DNA of 64,000 bases from Epiperipatus broadwayi (lineage: Eukaryota; Onychophora; Udeonychophora; Euonychophora; Peripatidae), in contig JAQFVV010000256.1 in NCBI GenBank assembly GCA_028023455.1, forward strand, positions 483,001-547,000. The letters run 5' to 3'. The notes under the pieces are model-generated. The model saw nothing but the letters and a program-made list of their open reading frames with translations. It was not told the origin of the DNA and did no database searches. Position numbers and translations under genes: made by a program. Shown here in pieces: positions 11,417 through 25,580 of the stretch (position 1 is the first letter of the stretch; every line of letters starts with the position of its first letter).

Positions 11417-14387
11417 ATTAAAAAAACTTAATGACAGTCAATGTTTTAAAAAAAATTTCAGTGTATTGAAAAAAGAAAAATAAATTGAATGCATTCCGAG
11501 TTTGCATATTGTAATCAATATGTAAGGCTTTTGTTACAATGTTTACTGTGCTGACTTAAGTAAACAAATACGATAGCTGTAGCAAGTTGTTTTGGGAATG
11601 ACATGTCACTATTTTATCAAGTGCAATAGCCATGTTTATATAATGACTTAGCAATTTTTCAAATAGCATAATACATTTTGATGACAAAGTTACAGGCTAT
11701 TTAAGTAAAAATTAAAGGCATTAATCTTATTTCTTTATTTGTATTACATTTTTAGCATACACAATTTATTATTAATTGCATAAAATCATCCTCACATTTT
11801 TTTCCAAAAATGCAATTCAAATATTATGGATAGCAGTTTCTATTTGATTGAAATTAGCATTTGTAAAGATTTTAATTCAAAATTGATTGTCTGATGTCTT
11901 AGTTAATGTTTATACTGTATTCAATTTTAAATTTAATATTGATAGTACATATGACCAAAAATTATTTTTAGTTTTATGCTGAATGAAATTTATATTTTTT
12001 TCTTGGTACTGTGCATTTTTTTACATGTGAGATAATATCCCCATTGCTTTGGATATCTAAAAAGAATTACGAGATGACTTAAAATCAAAAAAGCAGAGTA
12101 AGTATTATTTTTAAATTACACTTAGTAATTTTTGATATTAATTGTATAAATCTGAAACCATTTTACTTTCTTAGCTCCCTCTTTTTTTTACTGAAAATCT
12201 TTAAATTAGTGATTTGACAGAAAAATTTCAATTCAAAATTAATTGATGGAATATTTTAGCTAATATATGCACTATACATTTTTAATTTTATGCTGAATGA
12301 ATTTGCTATTTTTACAGTACTGTGTTGATTTACATTTGTGTACAGAATGAACTTTTTTATTTTTTTGCTTTTGTAGTCATTAACAATGAAAATATTTACT
12401 TTGAATATATCTTTTATGAAGTACTGATTGTCTAGTAAAAATATTGGATGAAAATTAAATAAAATACTGTACATTCATTAATCATATTCAAAATATAATC
12501 AAAATATTGAATGCAGGACTATAACATTGTGTTTTATGAATAAAATATGTGGCCTACAATTTCAGCATGAAAATCACTATTTTGCTTTTGGCTGAGATGA
12601 TTTTATTAACTATTCTATGACATCATCACCGTTACAAAATGGCCACCAAAAAAAATTTTTTAATTTTTTTTTTACATCATTATAATGAATAATTGATTGT
12701 AAATCAAAATAGTAGATACAAATTAATGATGATCATTTGATTGTGAATCCTCACATAAAGGTCGAGCACTAAGCAGAGTAAAAGTGTATATGTATCAACT
12801 ATAAGTAGTGTACATGTCAAAAGAAATAGTCAAATTTCAAAATATTACATTCATGCAAGCATAATATAAGCTCACACAATATTTAAAAAAATGTACTGTA
12901 TGCAGCATGTAAATGTGTACAAATAAGTTATATATAATTTATACTAGTACTTTTATTCTATTGTTGGCGAATTCATTTTCTTAACTTGAGAGCTAAATAG
13001 AAAAATCGTTTTTTTTTTTTTTTTAAATAAAACAAAGTAAATTATAAAACATACAAACAAGTTATTTTTTTATAGTAATCATTTTTTTAATGTATAAAAT
13101 AAACAATCCTTTTCTTCTAATTGATCAAAAAAATTTATTAGTGGCAAGAACAATATGGAGTGGAATGTATTGTGTCCGGATAATATATATAATCCATGTA
13201 GCTTGATATTCCCTTTCTGAAGGTGGTTTATCTTTAATTTGACAAAATTTCTTGATAAAATAAATAAATAGTTAAGCTGAAATGAATTAGTTTTTTAACT
13301 ATTTGTAAATAGAGATATTTATTTTTTAATAAAGTTTAACTTGAAAGTTCATAGAAAACAAAAACAATTGATGTCATTTACAAATCATTGAAAGTCCTAT
13401 TAAGCTGTTGTTAATGAAATGTTTTTTTTTTAACCCTATGAAGCTTAATGATTTCCAAGGTCCATTTTGATCTCGTCGTAACAGATTTTATTTCTGCCTT
13501 TCTTTTGTTGCATACCTGATCGAAATTAAAATAAGAATGATACAAGAGTAATTAATAATCCATTTCTAGAAATTTCAAATAAATTTATAACTTTCTATTT
13601 GCATCATAGTACAACGTAAAATAATCCCATAACAAATTTAGATAATCTTTGAAATGCGTGTTAGACTTAGTCATGTTATATAAAAATTTTCATAGTTTTG
13701 ACGTTTTACAATGGCTTTTTGATATAATTTTTCAAACACAATATTTTAAATAATAATTGTTTAAAAGATTTAAAAAATAAATAAATAAAATATATTTCTT
13801 TACAAATAAACAATTTAATGCATTTATTTAAAAAATAACATTTTTTTTTCGTAGTCTTATTTATTTTAGATGGTCTGTTATTATTTTCCTTAAATCAACT
13901 AAATCTGTTTAAATAAAGCTAAACTTTTAAGAATAGAAAAATATAATGCATGCACATTGTTTGTTATTATTTATAAATTTATTATCGCTAAATTTTAACT
14001 TTATGTGCAAACGTAAATTAATCGTACATATACATATATCATTTACATGTATATGTAAAATGTATTGAATGTAATGTACTTTTAAAATAATATTACTGCT
14101 CTTAAATTTTATTTTTAGTGCAAACAAAACAAATATATATATATATATGCTTAAAAGTAAAATTAACTAAAACAACTGCGATAATATTAATTATAATCAA
14201 ACGGATATAAAACAGTACTCTAATGTCTCCATAAGCTAATTCTAAGGTGAGAAGTTATATTTTATAATCATTCTTATTTTTCTTTAAATTAAACATTTTT
14301 TATTATTATTTACAAATACAAATGACTAATATGCACTTACAATATATATAGTTTCAATAATGAATAATATTTCTATTTTAAGCCAAT
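11417..14387. other. AT-rich sequence, no gene seen
   Basis: Poly-T/poly-A runs and an AT microsatellite near 14132-14148. No coding frame, RNA gene or recognised mobile element. Confidence 0.5.
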
Positions 14388-14600
14388 AAACATCACATGA
14401 CCATCTCTTCTTATGCTTGTGTATAGCTGTTGTTAAAACAGGCAAAACTCACTATATATATTGCCACACACAGCAAATTAGAGTAATCAATGGATGTCAG
14501 AAGACTTGTGCATAAAATCCCCATCTAGTGCCTACTCATTCAATATCCCCAGACTAGTTTCTGGCTTGTGGCCTTCGTCAGTGATTAATAATATTTCCTG
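14388..14600 (-). mobile_element. Hammerhead-bearing retroposon copy, truncated and rearranged
   Basis: The plus-strand text from about 14438 (ggcaaaactc) to 14583 matches the left two fifths of the element at 52526-52957, sharing blocks such as CATAAAATCCC, TCTAGTGCCTACTCA and GACTAGTTTCT. Before it, 14394-14437 holds the family's other terminus (CACATGACC...CTTATGCTTG) in inverted order relative to the 52526 copy. The locus is therefore a rearranged join of the two element ends. It stops within the hammerhead stem I strand, next to unrelated sequence. Confidence 0.7.
14548..14583 (-). ncRNA. Hammerhead ribozyme core, family 2 (5' stem I lost)
   Basis: Minus strand: CTGACGA (14583-14577 region), then AGGCC-ACAA-GCCA with a three-pair GGC/GCC stem II, then GAAA, then CTAGTC giving a self-complementary ACTAGT stem III and a canonical GTC cleavage triplet. 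All fixed core bases are present (position 7 is free to vary). The 5' strand of stem I matches the 3' strand for only about two pairs, because the copy breaks into other sequence there, so self-cleavage is doubtful. Confidence 0.6.
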
Positions 14601-14627
14601 AGTGTAATTTGTATTATACCTCTCTCA

Positions 14628-14676
14628 GACAACTGATGAGTGCTGGTTCAGCATAAAATGTGAATCTTGGGGATTG
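14628..14676 (+). ncRNA. Hammerhead ribozyme relic, family 1
   Basis: CTGATGA at 14633-14639 is followed by GTGCTGGTTCAGCAT, a good stem II with the family loop, and then AAAA where GAAA is required (14655-14658). Stem III sequence has drifted (TGTGAATC instead of TACGTATA), and CTTGG follows for stem I. The first core base after stem II is lost, so this copy should be inactive. It faces the family 2 motif less than 60 bp away. Confidence 0.6.
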
Positions 14677-14855
14677 TAGATCTTTTTCACATATCTTTGG
14701 TCATATATTTGTGATTACATATTTCCACAAGGTATTAAAAGCAGATAGAAATCAGTCCCTATCTTCTGTGAGAGTGATGTAGTAAAAATTACACTAAAGA
14801 AATATTATTCATTATTATATAATATCTAGTCTAATGAATGATTAATAAAAAATAT

Positions 14856-14881
14856 TATATATATATATATATATATATATG
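14856..14881. repeat. (AT)n microsatellite
   Basis: Uninterrupted AT dinucleotide run of about 26 bp. Confidence 0.9.
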
Positions 14882-16031
14882 TAGTTTCAGTTTTAATATA
14901 GATTATAGTAAAAGTAAATTATTGTTTAGCACAATTATTGTTTTAAATATTTTTAAATGGAATAAAGTAATTTAAAAAAATTAATAAAAATATTTTCAGT
15001 AATAGAAAAAAATTAGTTTCCTTGTCTTTACTACTGTGAAGATATAAAAACAAAATGCCTCAATGGGTTTTCATTGTTTCAAAAAATATAGTAATTAAAA
15101 TAGTGAAATATATTTGATATTTATTATTAAAAATACTATTCAAGGAAATGAAAATATATTTAAAACAATAAAAAATTACATTGGAAATAAATAAAAACTT
15201 ACTTTTCTCATTATGCATGTAATACAAAAAATTTTCATTAAATTATGCAAAGATTAACTATATTTTAGAGCTGTTTTTATCATCTAATTATGTCTACCAT
15301 CTAAAAACAAAAATGAACAAGTAAATAACAGATTCATTACTGTTAAAATTCAACTTGCAATGTAAATCATGGGCATAGTTTGGAAAGTATATCAGTACAA
15401 TCCAGCCTTGAGCTATTGTAGATTTGTACAGTCGCTAACTCAGTTTGATAGCCTACTGAATGAACTTAAAAAATTAAGATAACAAACTGAACACACTTAG
15501 ATAGGCATAGTAACAATATAACACATATTGTTTTTAGAAAAGTATTTTTTAAAATATTAAAAAAAAATTATGACCAATGATGATCAATTATTATTTTGTC
15601 AAGTACACCTGAGTCTCATTTTATGTGGTAGATAGGTTCCTCAGAAAACACGCACAAAAGAAATCGCACAAAAATAGACTTAACTTACCTTGAAAATTGG
15701 GGGATAGGTTACTGTAATTTTCAAAAATCGCATAAAAGCAAAGCAACAACATAAAATTACTTTAAAATTAGCACAAAAAAAAAATAAGGAAATAAACTTT
15801 TTTTACTTATTTATTAACTACAGTATTTAATTTTATTCAAAACAATATATTTTTATGTGTAATTTACAGTATTTTTTATTTTTTCATATGTGTACAGTAT
15901 TGATGATAAGTAAGTTCATTTATAAACTAGTAAGACATCAGATTCATTGTGATGTAATGTGATGTGATGTACTGTAGCTTCTCCTTAAACAAAGTCAAGA
16001 ATCTCTCAGCAATTATGCCCAGAAAAACTTG

Positions 16032-16319
16032 TTAGTACTTTACAAGAGGAAATACAACTAGCGCCAACTTCATTTTTTTAATTGCTCTTATTGTGGACTC
16101 GCCCAAACTAAATGATTTCCAATTTCTGTTGATTCTTCCAACTTTGCTAAGCAATCTAAAATTGAAATTTTTGTTTCCAAAAAAGTTCATTTTTTTGGGT
16201 GTTTTTTCTTCTCTGTTAGAGCAAACTAAAAGTTTAAAATAAAAGTAAGAACTTACACTTACAATAATAAAAAGACACCGACTCACCACTGTTGGACAAA
16301 ATTTAATTAAAACTAACAA
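16032..16319 (-). pseudogene. Possible Tigger transposase DNA-binding fragment
   Basis: The open frame includes SFSLGESTIRAIKKMKLAL, resembling the helix-turn-helix segment of Tigger/pogo transposases ('...gvseSTvr.IkKn...'). It sits on the minus strand within the terminal repeats, as expected for a transposase remnant. The N-terminal third of the frame is hydrophobic and does not look like transposase, so the first methionine is probably not the original start. No DDE residues are visible. Assignment rests on one motif and the context. Confidence 0.45.
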
Positions 16320-16546
16320 TTAAAAATTAAATTCTTATTTTTGTTTTTAATTTTTTAATTTTCAATTCTGTTTAAAAATAAAATTTCATTGTTTCACATT
16401 GCATTAGTTTCAGATCACATTGTGTAATTTTTAAATTGTTAATTATAATTAAAAATCAGATTTTAATTGTCAAATTTAATTGTGCCCACCATTATAACTC
16501 ACCTTGTAAAAATAAACTTGGGGACACTAATGATTAATTGATTACA

Positions 16547-16660
16547 TACTCTTTTTTAAAAAAGCAAAAATAGAATGATTTAAAATACAAAAATAAGGGC
16601 TATTACTCTTTTTTAAAAAAGCAAAAATAGAATGATTTAAAATGCAAAAATGAAGGCATC
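16547..16660. repeat. 57-bp tandem duplication
   Basis: A unit beginning TACTCTTTTTTAAAAAAGC occurs at 16547 and again at 16604. The copies are nearly identical, with small differences at the end (atacaaaaataagg against atgcaaaaatgaagg). It lies within the Tigger-like element. Confidence 0.88.
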
Positions 16661-16806
16661 TTTAATGTTTGAAAAGATTTACATTATAATCTTGTAAAAT
16701 TTCATGCATGTATATAAAATGAGGAAATCCTGATTTAAAGTGAATTATGAACTTTTTTATTGCATAAAATCTATTACAGTACTATTATAAAGTCCTGAAA
16801 ATATTG

Positions 16807-16932
16807 AAATTATTAGAGAGAAGTTGAACTCTGATAATGCGCTATTACTTTAAATATGACATGTGAGTGCACAAAATTTATAATATTTAAAGTAATAGCG
16901 CATTATTGGAGCTCGATTTCTGATCTAATAAT
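16807..16932. repeat. Long hairpin (nested MITE or miRNA-like)
   Basis: The 24-bp arms at 16834-16857 and 16883-16906 are exact reverse complements (core GCGCTATTACTTTAAATAT), separated by a 25-bp loop. The pairing continues outward imperfectly to about 16809 and 16930 (attattag... against ...ctaataat). The structure would fold into a stem of about 50 bp with few bulges. Its position inside the Tigger-like element suggests a nested miniature element; a small-RNA precursor is an alternative. Confidence 0.8.
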
Positions 16933-17040
16933 TTTTATCACATAAAAGAAAACCACATACAAAGATATTAAGAAGAAACATGAACCACATAACTTCAAAA
17001 TTGCATTAAATAAATCTGCATAAAATGAGACCCGGGTGTA

Positions 17041-19798
<2,758 letters not shown>

Positions 19799-19845
<47 letters not shown>

Positions 19846-19855
19846 CAGGTATGCA

Positions 19856-19897
<42 letters not shown>

Positions 19898-19920
19898 TGC
19901 ATACCTGCATGTATATATAA
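19799..19920. repeat. (CT)n plus hairpin with TA loop
   Basis: A CT run (19801-19832) is followed by a hairpin. Left arm 19836-19860 contains GCAGGTATGCATGCAT and its reverse complement is at 19893-19917, with a pure AT loop. The non-repetitive 16-bp arm core pairs exactly, so this is more than AT self-complementarity. Confidence 0.85.
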
Positions 19921-21734
19921 ATTACACATTCAGTCTATAATATGTGTTTGTACTTTCAAATTTAATTCACCAATATTATTTTTAATAAACATTTGAAAAC
20001 ACATTATTGTATGTTTTAATATTTATTTATTTTTACTTAGTAGTGAAGAAATAATATCCTTGCACATCATTTGTGAATTTAAAGTCATAACATATAAAAT
20101 AAAATATCATAGCATTTTTATTTTTTATTTATTTTCAGCATAAACTATTATAAATAAATATTACAACTATAATTTTATAAGAAGTGAAATTTTAAATCTT
20201 ATCAAAATTCATAATTTATTAATTAATATAATATTACAATTCATAAATTTAATTCATTTTACAATATTACAACCACCATTTATCTCTATTAGAGTGTCTA
20301 AATATAATAAATTTTACAATATAGCAGGTCATTTTCCTGAGTCTGAATATTCTATGCAATCATGTTTATTAATAATGTTTCTTTATCTTATGTTGAAATC
20401 ACATACATTTTATTTTTTAAATTATTATTTTTTCTGAATTTGATGTATAGTATTTTATGTAATAAAATGTTTTGTAAGTTTAACATTAAAGTTTTATGAA
20501 ATTTAAAAACATTTATAAAGTTGATACAGGCTTAAAAATATCAAAATAATTAGAGAAAATGTGGTCTGCTGAAAACAAGACTGCTAATTACATTTCTATT
20601 AAAAAAACATATTGAAGATAAAGGATATTGATTAGAGCATATTTAATTGCAATGAAAATTGGAATTTTGTTATTAATTTTATTTTAAAAAATAAAAATAC
20701 AGTACAGTAAGTTTATTTTGTGTGTGTGTGCATAAATGAACAAACACACAGTAAATAAATATGTAAATGTGCTCTCTCAATTTATAATTGACAAGTACAT
20801 TATTTTTTAAATTTTATTTATAATATAATCTTCATTTATATTTGCATATTATACATATGTGAGTGTTGAAAAGTACTACATATTACACTTCAATAAGCAA
20901 TACATATTCTACTGTAATTAAAGTATTAGAAAAATGTATGATATTATATGTAATGTACATTGTATGCAGGGGAGGAGGGTCTTGGAACAAAATATAGCTG
21001 ATATTGTGATTCCATAATTTAATATGTTATCTTTGCACTATGTAGACAGAAGTGATTGTGAAAAATTTGTCTTGTACTAAATGCATAAAAATATATATAT
21101 AACAGATCATAATGATAAAAAAAATTAAGTATTATTTTATTATAAAAGCAAAAAGTAAAAAAAAAAATGTTTATTGTTTATATTGCTTATTTAAATAAAA
21201 GTTAAAATTGCTGAAATGTTGGTATAAGAGGAATCTATTTACAGAAATTACTAAAAACAATGCAGAAAAAAATACCTTTATAAATGTTATATGACATTAT
21301 CAACTGAATTAAATATATTTTTTATAAAATGTTATACTTTTTTGCAATTGATTGTACCAAATTTTAATGAAACTACAATATTATGAAACAAAAATTAGCA
21401 TAAATTTTTAATGTTAAACTATATAAAAATAAAATAATCTTTGCCTAGAATTCAAATTTTAACATTATTTGTGTCTTCAAATTAAAATAATCAAATTATA
21501 ACTGAAATTAAGCATAATTTTTTACATCAAATTTTTTTTGTTTTTTATTTATTTATTTTTTATTTTTTTGGAAAAATGATGTTTTTTGTTCTTTATTTAT
21601 TTTTTATTTTTTGGAAAAATGATAAATAAATATGTATATAATTATAAAAAATGTATAAATAATGAAAATGTATGAGTTTATGTATGTATAAACATATATC
21701 AAGATAAGATTGATAAATAAATAATCATAAACTT
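19921..21734. other. AT-rich sequence, no feature seen
   Basis: No gene or repeat family recognised. A slightly G-rich patch lies at 20966-20985. Confidence 0.5.
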
Positions 21735-22265
21735 CTAAATGTCTGTAATTGCAAAGCAGAAGTAAATACATCTTGTAGAGTTATGTAGTGTCAAGATTTA
21801 TGTCAAAACCATTGAAAAAATAGAATAATACCATTCTATCTTTGGGCTCTGTTGTTATATAAGTTTAGTTTTTTACTTAGTTTTTAAATTATACTGTAAA
21901 TTTTTTCTATTCTTTTAATTTATGTATAGATTAAATATTCTGCAATCACCATTAATATATTCAAGGAATAAAGAATGAGTCATACTTTTACCAATCTTTT
22001 ATCATTAAATGAAATATTAGTGTTAATAATTGTAATAATAAATAAATAATCATTTCTTCTAAATATCTGTAATTACAAAGTGGAAGTAACTACTCCTCCC
22101 ACAGAGTTATGTAGTGACAAGATTTATGTAGCATCAAAAACCAATGAAAAGATAGAATGGTAACAACAGAGTCAAAGATAGAATGGTATCATTCTATTTT
22201 TCATTGGTTTTTGATGCTACATAAATCTTGATACTACATAACTCCATAAGCATTGGTTATTTTTG
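21735..22265. repeat. Dispersed repeat in direct and inverted copies
   Basis: A block with GTCTGTAATTGCAAAG, GAGTTATGTAGTG and AAGATTTATGT occurs at 21738-21865 and again, slightly diverged, at 22063-22190. The second copy is followed immediately by its inverted complement (about 22190-22250), forming a palindrome with arms of about 60 bp. The first copy contains the inverted piece CCATTCTATCTTTGGGCTC, matching the palindrome centre of the second. This looks like two copies of one palindromic MITE-like unit in which the first has lost most of one arm. Confidence 0.75.
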
Positions 22266-22516
22266 CTTTGCAAGACAAGATTTATATATATATTATAATG
22301 GTCGACTCAAAATCCTATCTACTATACCAGGGTGCCACTAGACCATTTGAACCTAGAATATTTATAAAGTAGACAGATATGTATGAGAGAGATAACTCAT
22401 TTATCGAACTAAAAGCCCCAATTGCTAATTCTCAGAAGAGCTGAGCTTATTATATCATGATGTCTATATAAAAATTCTCTAACTCTTTGATTTTAAAAAA
22501 AAAATATTAATAAAAT
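22266..22516. other. AT-rich sequence, no gene seen
   Basis: Contains a short TA run near 22285-22296. Nothing else recognised. Confidence 0.45.
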
Positions 22517-22530
22517 ATAAAAATAAGTTA

Positions 22531-22593
22531 TCATCACATGATCACTATTTCTTATGCTTGCTCATAACTGTCTGGAGAGTTTTGCCTGATTTA
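22531..22593 (+). mobile_element. Short (about 63 bp) deletion derivative of the hammerhead retroposon
   Basis: It starts TCATCACATGATCACTATTT and CTTATGCTTGC, then jumps to CTGGAGAGTTTTGCCT. These are the two ends of the 432-bp element at 52526-52957 joined together. It is flanked by perfect 14-bp direct repeats ATAAAAATAAGTTA at 22517-22530 and 22594-22607. It has no poly-A tail. Confidence 0.8.
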
Positions 22594-22607
22594 ATAAAAA
22601 TAAGTTA

Positions 22608-22985
22608 CTGCCAAAATTAATCAACTAACAACATTTTTATTATTATGCACACACATTAAAAAAAAATTCTGGAAACTAAATTACTTACTGAATGAATTTA
22701 ATTTACATTATTTGCACAGATAGATAAATTTAAGATTTAATACAATCTCAATATTTTGTTAAATGTAAATATGCTATGTAGATTACACATTTATATACTT
22801 GATTCTTTAACTCTAGGCTACAAGTTCATGTCCAAACCAATGTCAGCTTACTAATATACTAATGTGATCAATACAAAATGAGATGTTAGCATTAAAAAAC
22901 CATTCTGACAGTAATGTGCATCTGTAGCATGATATCATTAAAGAAAGAACGACCCTCATCCAGTACAGAAATGTGCATCTGTCTG
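22608..22985. other. AT-rich sequence with a short imperfect repeat
   Basis: The phrase AATGTGCATCTGT occurs near 22913 and near 22971. No gene recognised. Confidence 0.4.
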
Positions 22986-23042
22986 ATGAGATAATCATTT
23001 GGAATATATATATATATATATATATATATATCCAAATGATTA

Positions 23043-23090
<48 letters not shown>
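22986..23090. repeat. Hairpin with TA loop plus (TA)n run
   Basis: TGAGATAATCATTTGGA (from 22987) and its exact reverse complement (ending 23047) flank an AT run; a second TA run of about 40 bp follows to 23087. The pairing extends well into non-repetitive sequence. Confidence 0.85.
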
Positions 23091-24515
23091 CATGCTCTGT
23101 AATGGGGAATTGTGGTCTTTGCCATCCTATTATCATCAACCAGAGTGCAAGGAGATCAAGGGCATAGGAAATATGTCTGCAACCATTGGCAATGTAATGG
23201 CTACACTTTTGGGCCATGCATTCATGTGGGTACTATGCCCTGTATGCTAACATGGCACAAGAGAATGAGAATCCAATGCACCTCCTGAGATTACATTGAC
23301 ATAAAACACCCGTACATCTCTCCACCAGCATCAATTCAACTATAAAACAAATAGCCCAAAATTAACACACTTTAAACTAACATAGTCTTATGAATCTATG
23401 CAGCCTTTTATGCTTATTTTTAAATTATTAATTTAAAAGAAATTATGAGAATGGAAATAATAATAATAGCAAACATATTAAAAGAAAAATATAACAAATA
23501 ATTTAAATATCAGCTTAATCAGATAAGAGACTTTATGAGTTAGGTACCATTTAGATAGAGTATTTGAAAAGTTTTTATTTTTTAGATTATTAAAGCTCAT
23601 ACTTTCCATGGCTGTAGATTTATTTGAAGTCCATTTTGTCAGTTTATGATGCATCATAAAACTCCAACCAATGTCCATTTAATATCAATATTGTTTTCAG
23701 GAAGATCAATCTGTTGTTTGCTTCTTTTCAGGAACCATAACTCTGGAGATCACTTCAGTTAATTCAAATATGGGAAACTAATTTATTGTGTAACGTTTAC
23801 ATTTTTTAGGTCTGCAATACACATAAATATGCTTAAATTATATAATCAACAAGAGCAATGTCAAAGAACAAAACTCCACTTAGCCAAAAATTTTATTTTC
23901 TTTCCTTTTATATTGTTTTGAATTTCTTATCATCAAATTCCAGAATCGATCTTGCCTGGCTTCATGCTGATCTTCTTGGTAATGATGATTTTCTCTGTGT
24001 ACCATATATTCATTCACATTGTTTATTGGACAGTTCACTTTTTGAGTGGAAACAGATTTTATTATACAATTTTTTTTTTAATTTATCTCTTATCTGATTG
24101 ATCAGTTGAATGCCTTAAAGAACCTGTTTGCTATTATATTATTTCATTTAATTAAAAAAAATAATTTCCATTCTAAGATTTAAAATAATTTCTAAATATT
24201 AAACAAAACTAAAAATAATTTGTAAAATAGAAAATAATTAACAGCTTTTATTTTCTTTTACATTCCTTTAAAATAAATTTTTATCTTTAGATTTTAACTT
24301 TAACTTACTTTTAAGTAATTATTTAATAATTTTCCATCTGTGCAATTATATCTTGGTTTAAATAAAGTTTTATTAATATTTTTACAATTCTACTTGAAAG
24401 TGGTTTTATTTATCATTCTTTTTACTTTTTTATTGTCAGTGATTTAACAGCATATATATCTAGCTTTACAATATACATATGTTAACGTTCAAAAATTGTA
24501 GTGCAATTACATTGC
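23091..24515. other. Mixed-composition sequence, no gene assigned
   Basis: 23095-23340 and 23930-24060 are less AT-rich than their surroundings, but no reading frame of either strand shows a family I recognise. An old retroelement piece is possible; no boundaries are visible. Confidence 0.4.
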
Positions 24516-24560
24516 ACTTCTGAAGAAGACTACTAGATAGTTGAAACTGTAAAAGAATTA
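24515..24560 (+). ncRNA. Penelope-type hammerhead ribozyme relic
   Basis: CTGAAGA, then AGACTACTAGATAGTT forming a five-pair stem II (GACTA/TAGTT with one wobble), then GAAAC. Core positions are consistent with CTGANGA...GAAA. After GAAA comes CTGTA, allowing a minimal two-pair stem III and a UA cleavage site. Stem I beside the core pairs for only about two positions, so activity is unlikely. Such CTGAAGAAG...GAAAC signatures are known from Penelope-like elements. Confidence 0.45.
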
Positions 24561-25541
24561 TATTTGATAAAGCACATGCAGAATGCATAGAAAGAATAAA
24601 ATTTTTAGAGAATTATTTTAAAATAAATTTCTAGAATTAATGAAGAGAAACAAACAATTATTAATTTAAGCTTGTCTGTAAACATGTTTATCTTCTTAAA
24701 ACAGATTACAGTGCTAATCTATTTGTTTTTATAATAATATAGTTAAAAATAATGCAATAGTGATGCAAAGCTCATTTTTTAATAAACAGAAAAAATATAA
24801 GCAGTTAAAATGCCATTCATTCATTTTGTTAAATTCAATGTGAAAAATTTCAACATTGAGGGAGTTTGGAACTGAAAAACCAAAAACTAAAAGTACTAAT
24901 GATAAATTTATTGGAATGGGTCAGTGTTGAAAGAAACCTAGTAAATATTTATTATCTATCATCTTTAAAAACTTTTATATTTGTGGCTGTTGTTTGTAAT
25001 ATCATTTTCAACTCCTTTTGATTTCTCATTTTTTTCTTTTTCATTTGATTAATAACAGTGTCATAAGACATCTTATGTTATACCTAAAGAAAATTTCATA
25101 CTGAAAAACTGATATTGAAGTTGAAATATAGATGGTGCCTTTCTAAAATAAAATTAACTGAGGCATATATATATGTGTGTGTTAAGCGATTATGAAGAAC
25201 TATTTAAATATTAAAAGAACTATTTATGAATAGAAGTTAATTCAATAAGGATCTTACTAAAGTATGACAGAATAAAAACACCAAAAATATAAACTGCTTA
25301 AAGAATTTTTTTTTACTCATTTGTATAATCTTAATTTTATAGATGCATGCTGAGTTATAACAAAAATTCTTTGTAAGAAAGTGCTCTACATGTTTTAATA
25401 TAATAATTTCATTTACTTGATAATAATTTGAATTGTTAAAATTAGTATATGCTAATATTCATAATATATATAAATGAATACATCAAACTTCTTTTTAAAA
25501 CTTGTTTTTTATATGACTATTTAAAAACATAAAATAATACC

Positions 25542-25580
25542 AACATTTTGACTGTTTATATTATAGTCTTTTTCAAGGAA
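25542..25580 (-). ncRNA. Penelope-type hammerhead relic, more decayed
   Basis: The minus strand reads CCTTGAAAAAGACTA, then CAGTCAAAATGTTGG. This resembles the same ribozyme class (CTGAAGAAGACT...AGTCGAAACGTTGG) with the core changed at several positions (GAAA to AAAA, CTGAAGA to TTGAAAA). Retained stem II AGACT/AGTC supports the reading. Confidence 0.3.

Larger units (their letters stand above)
15606..17038 (-). mobile_element. Tigger/pogo-like DNA transposon, degraded
   Basis: The ends are CACCTGAGTCTCATTTTATG at 15606 and, inverted, CACCCGGGTCTCATTTTATG ending at 17038: 18 of 20 positions agree. Each end abuts TA (15604-15605 and 17039-17040), the duplication used by Tc1/mariner-pogo elements. 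Just inside the left end, GATAGGTTCCTCAGAAAACA and repeated 'cgcacaaaa' resemble the subterminal region of Tigger elements. A minus-strand open frame at 16319-16032 looks like a piece of DNA-binding domain. At 1.43 kb it may be an internally deleted copy; a nested hairpin and a tandem duplication lie inside. Confidence 0.75.

Noticed and set aside
22973-23250. Open frames reading YIYIYI through the TA runs
   Set aside because: They are translations of a microsatellite; the part beyond shows no family resemblance.
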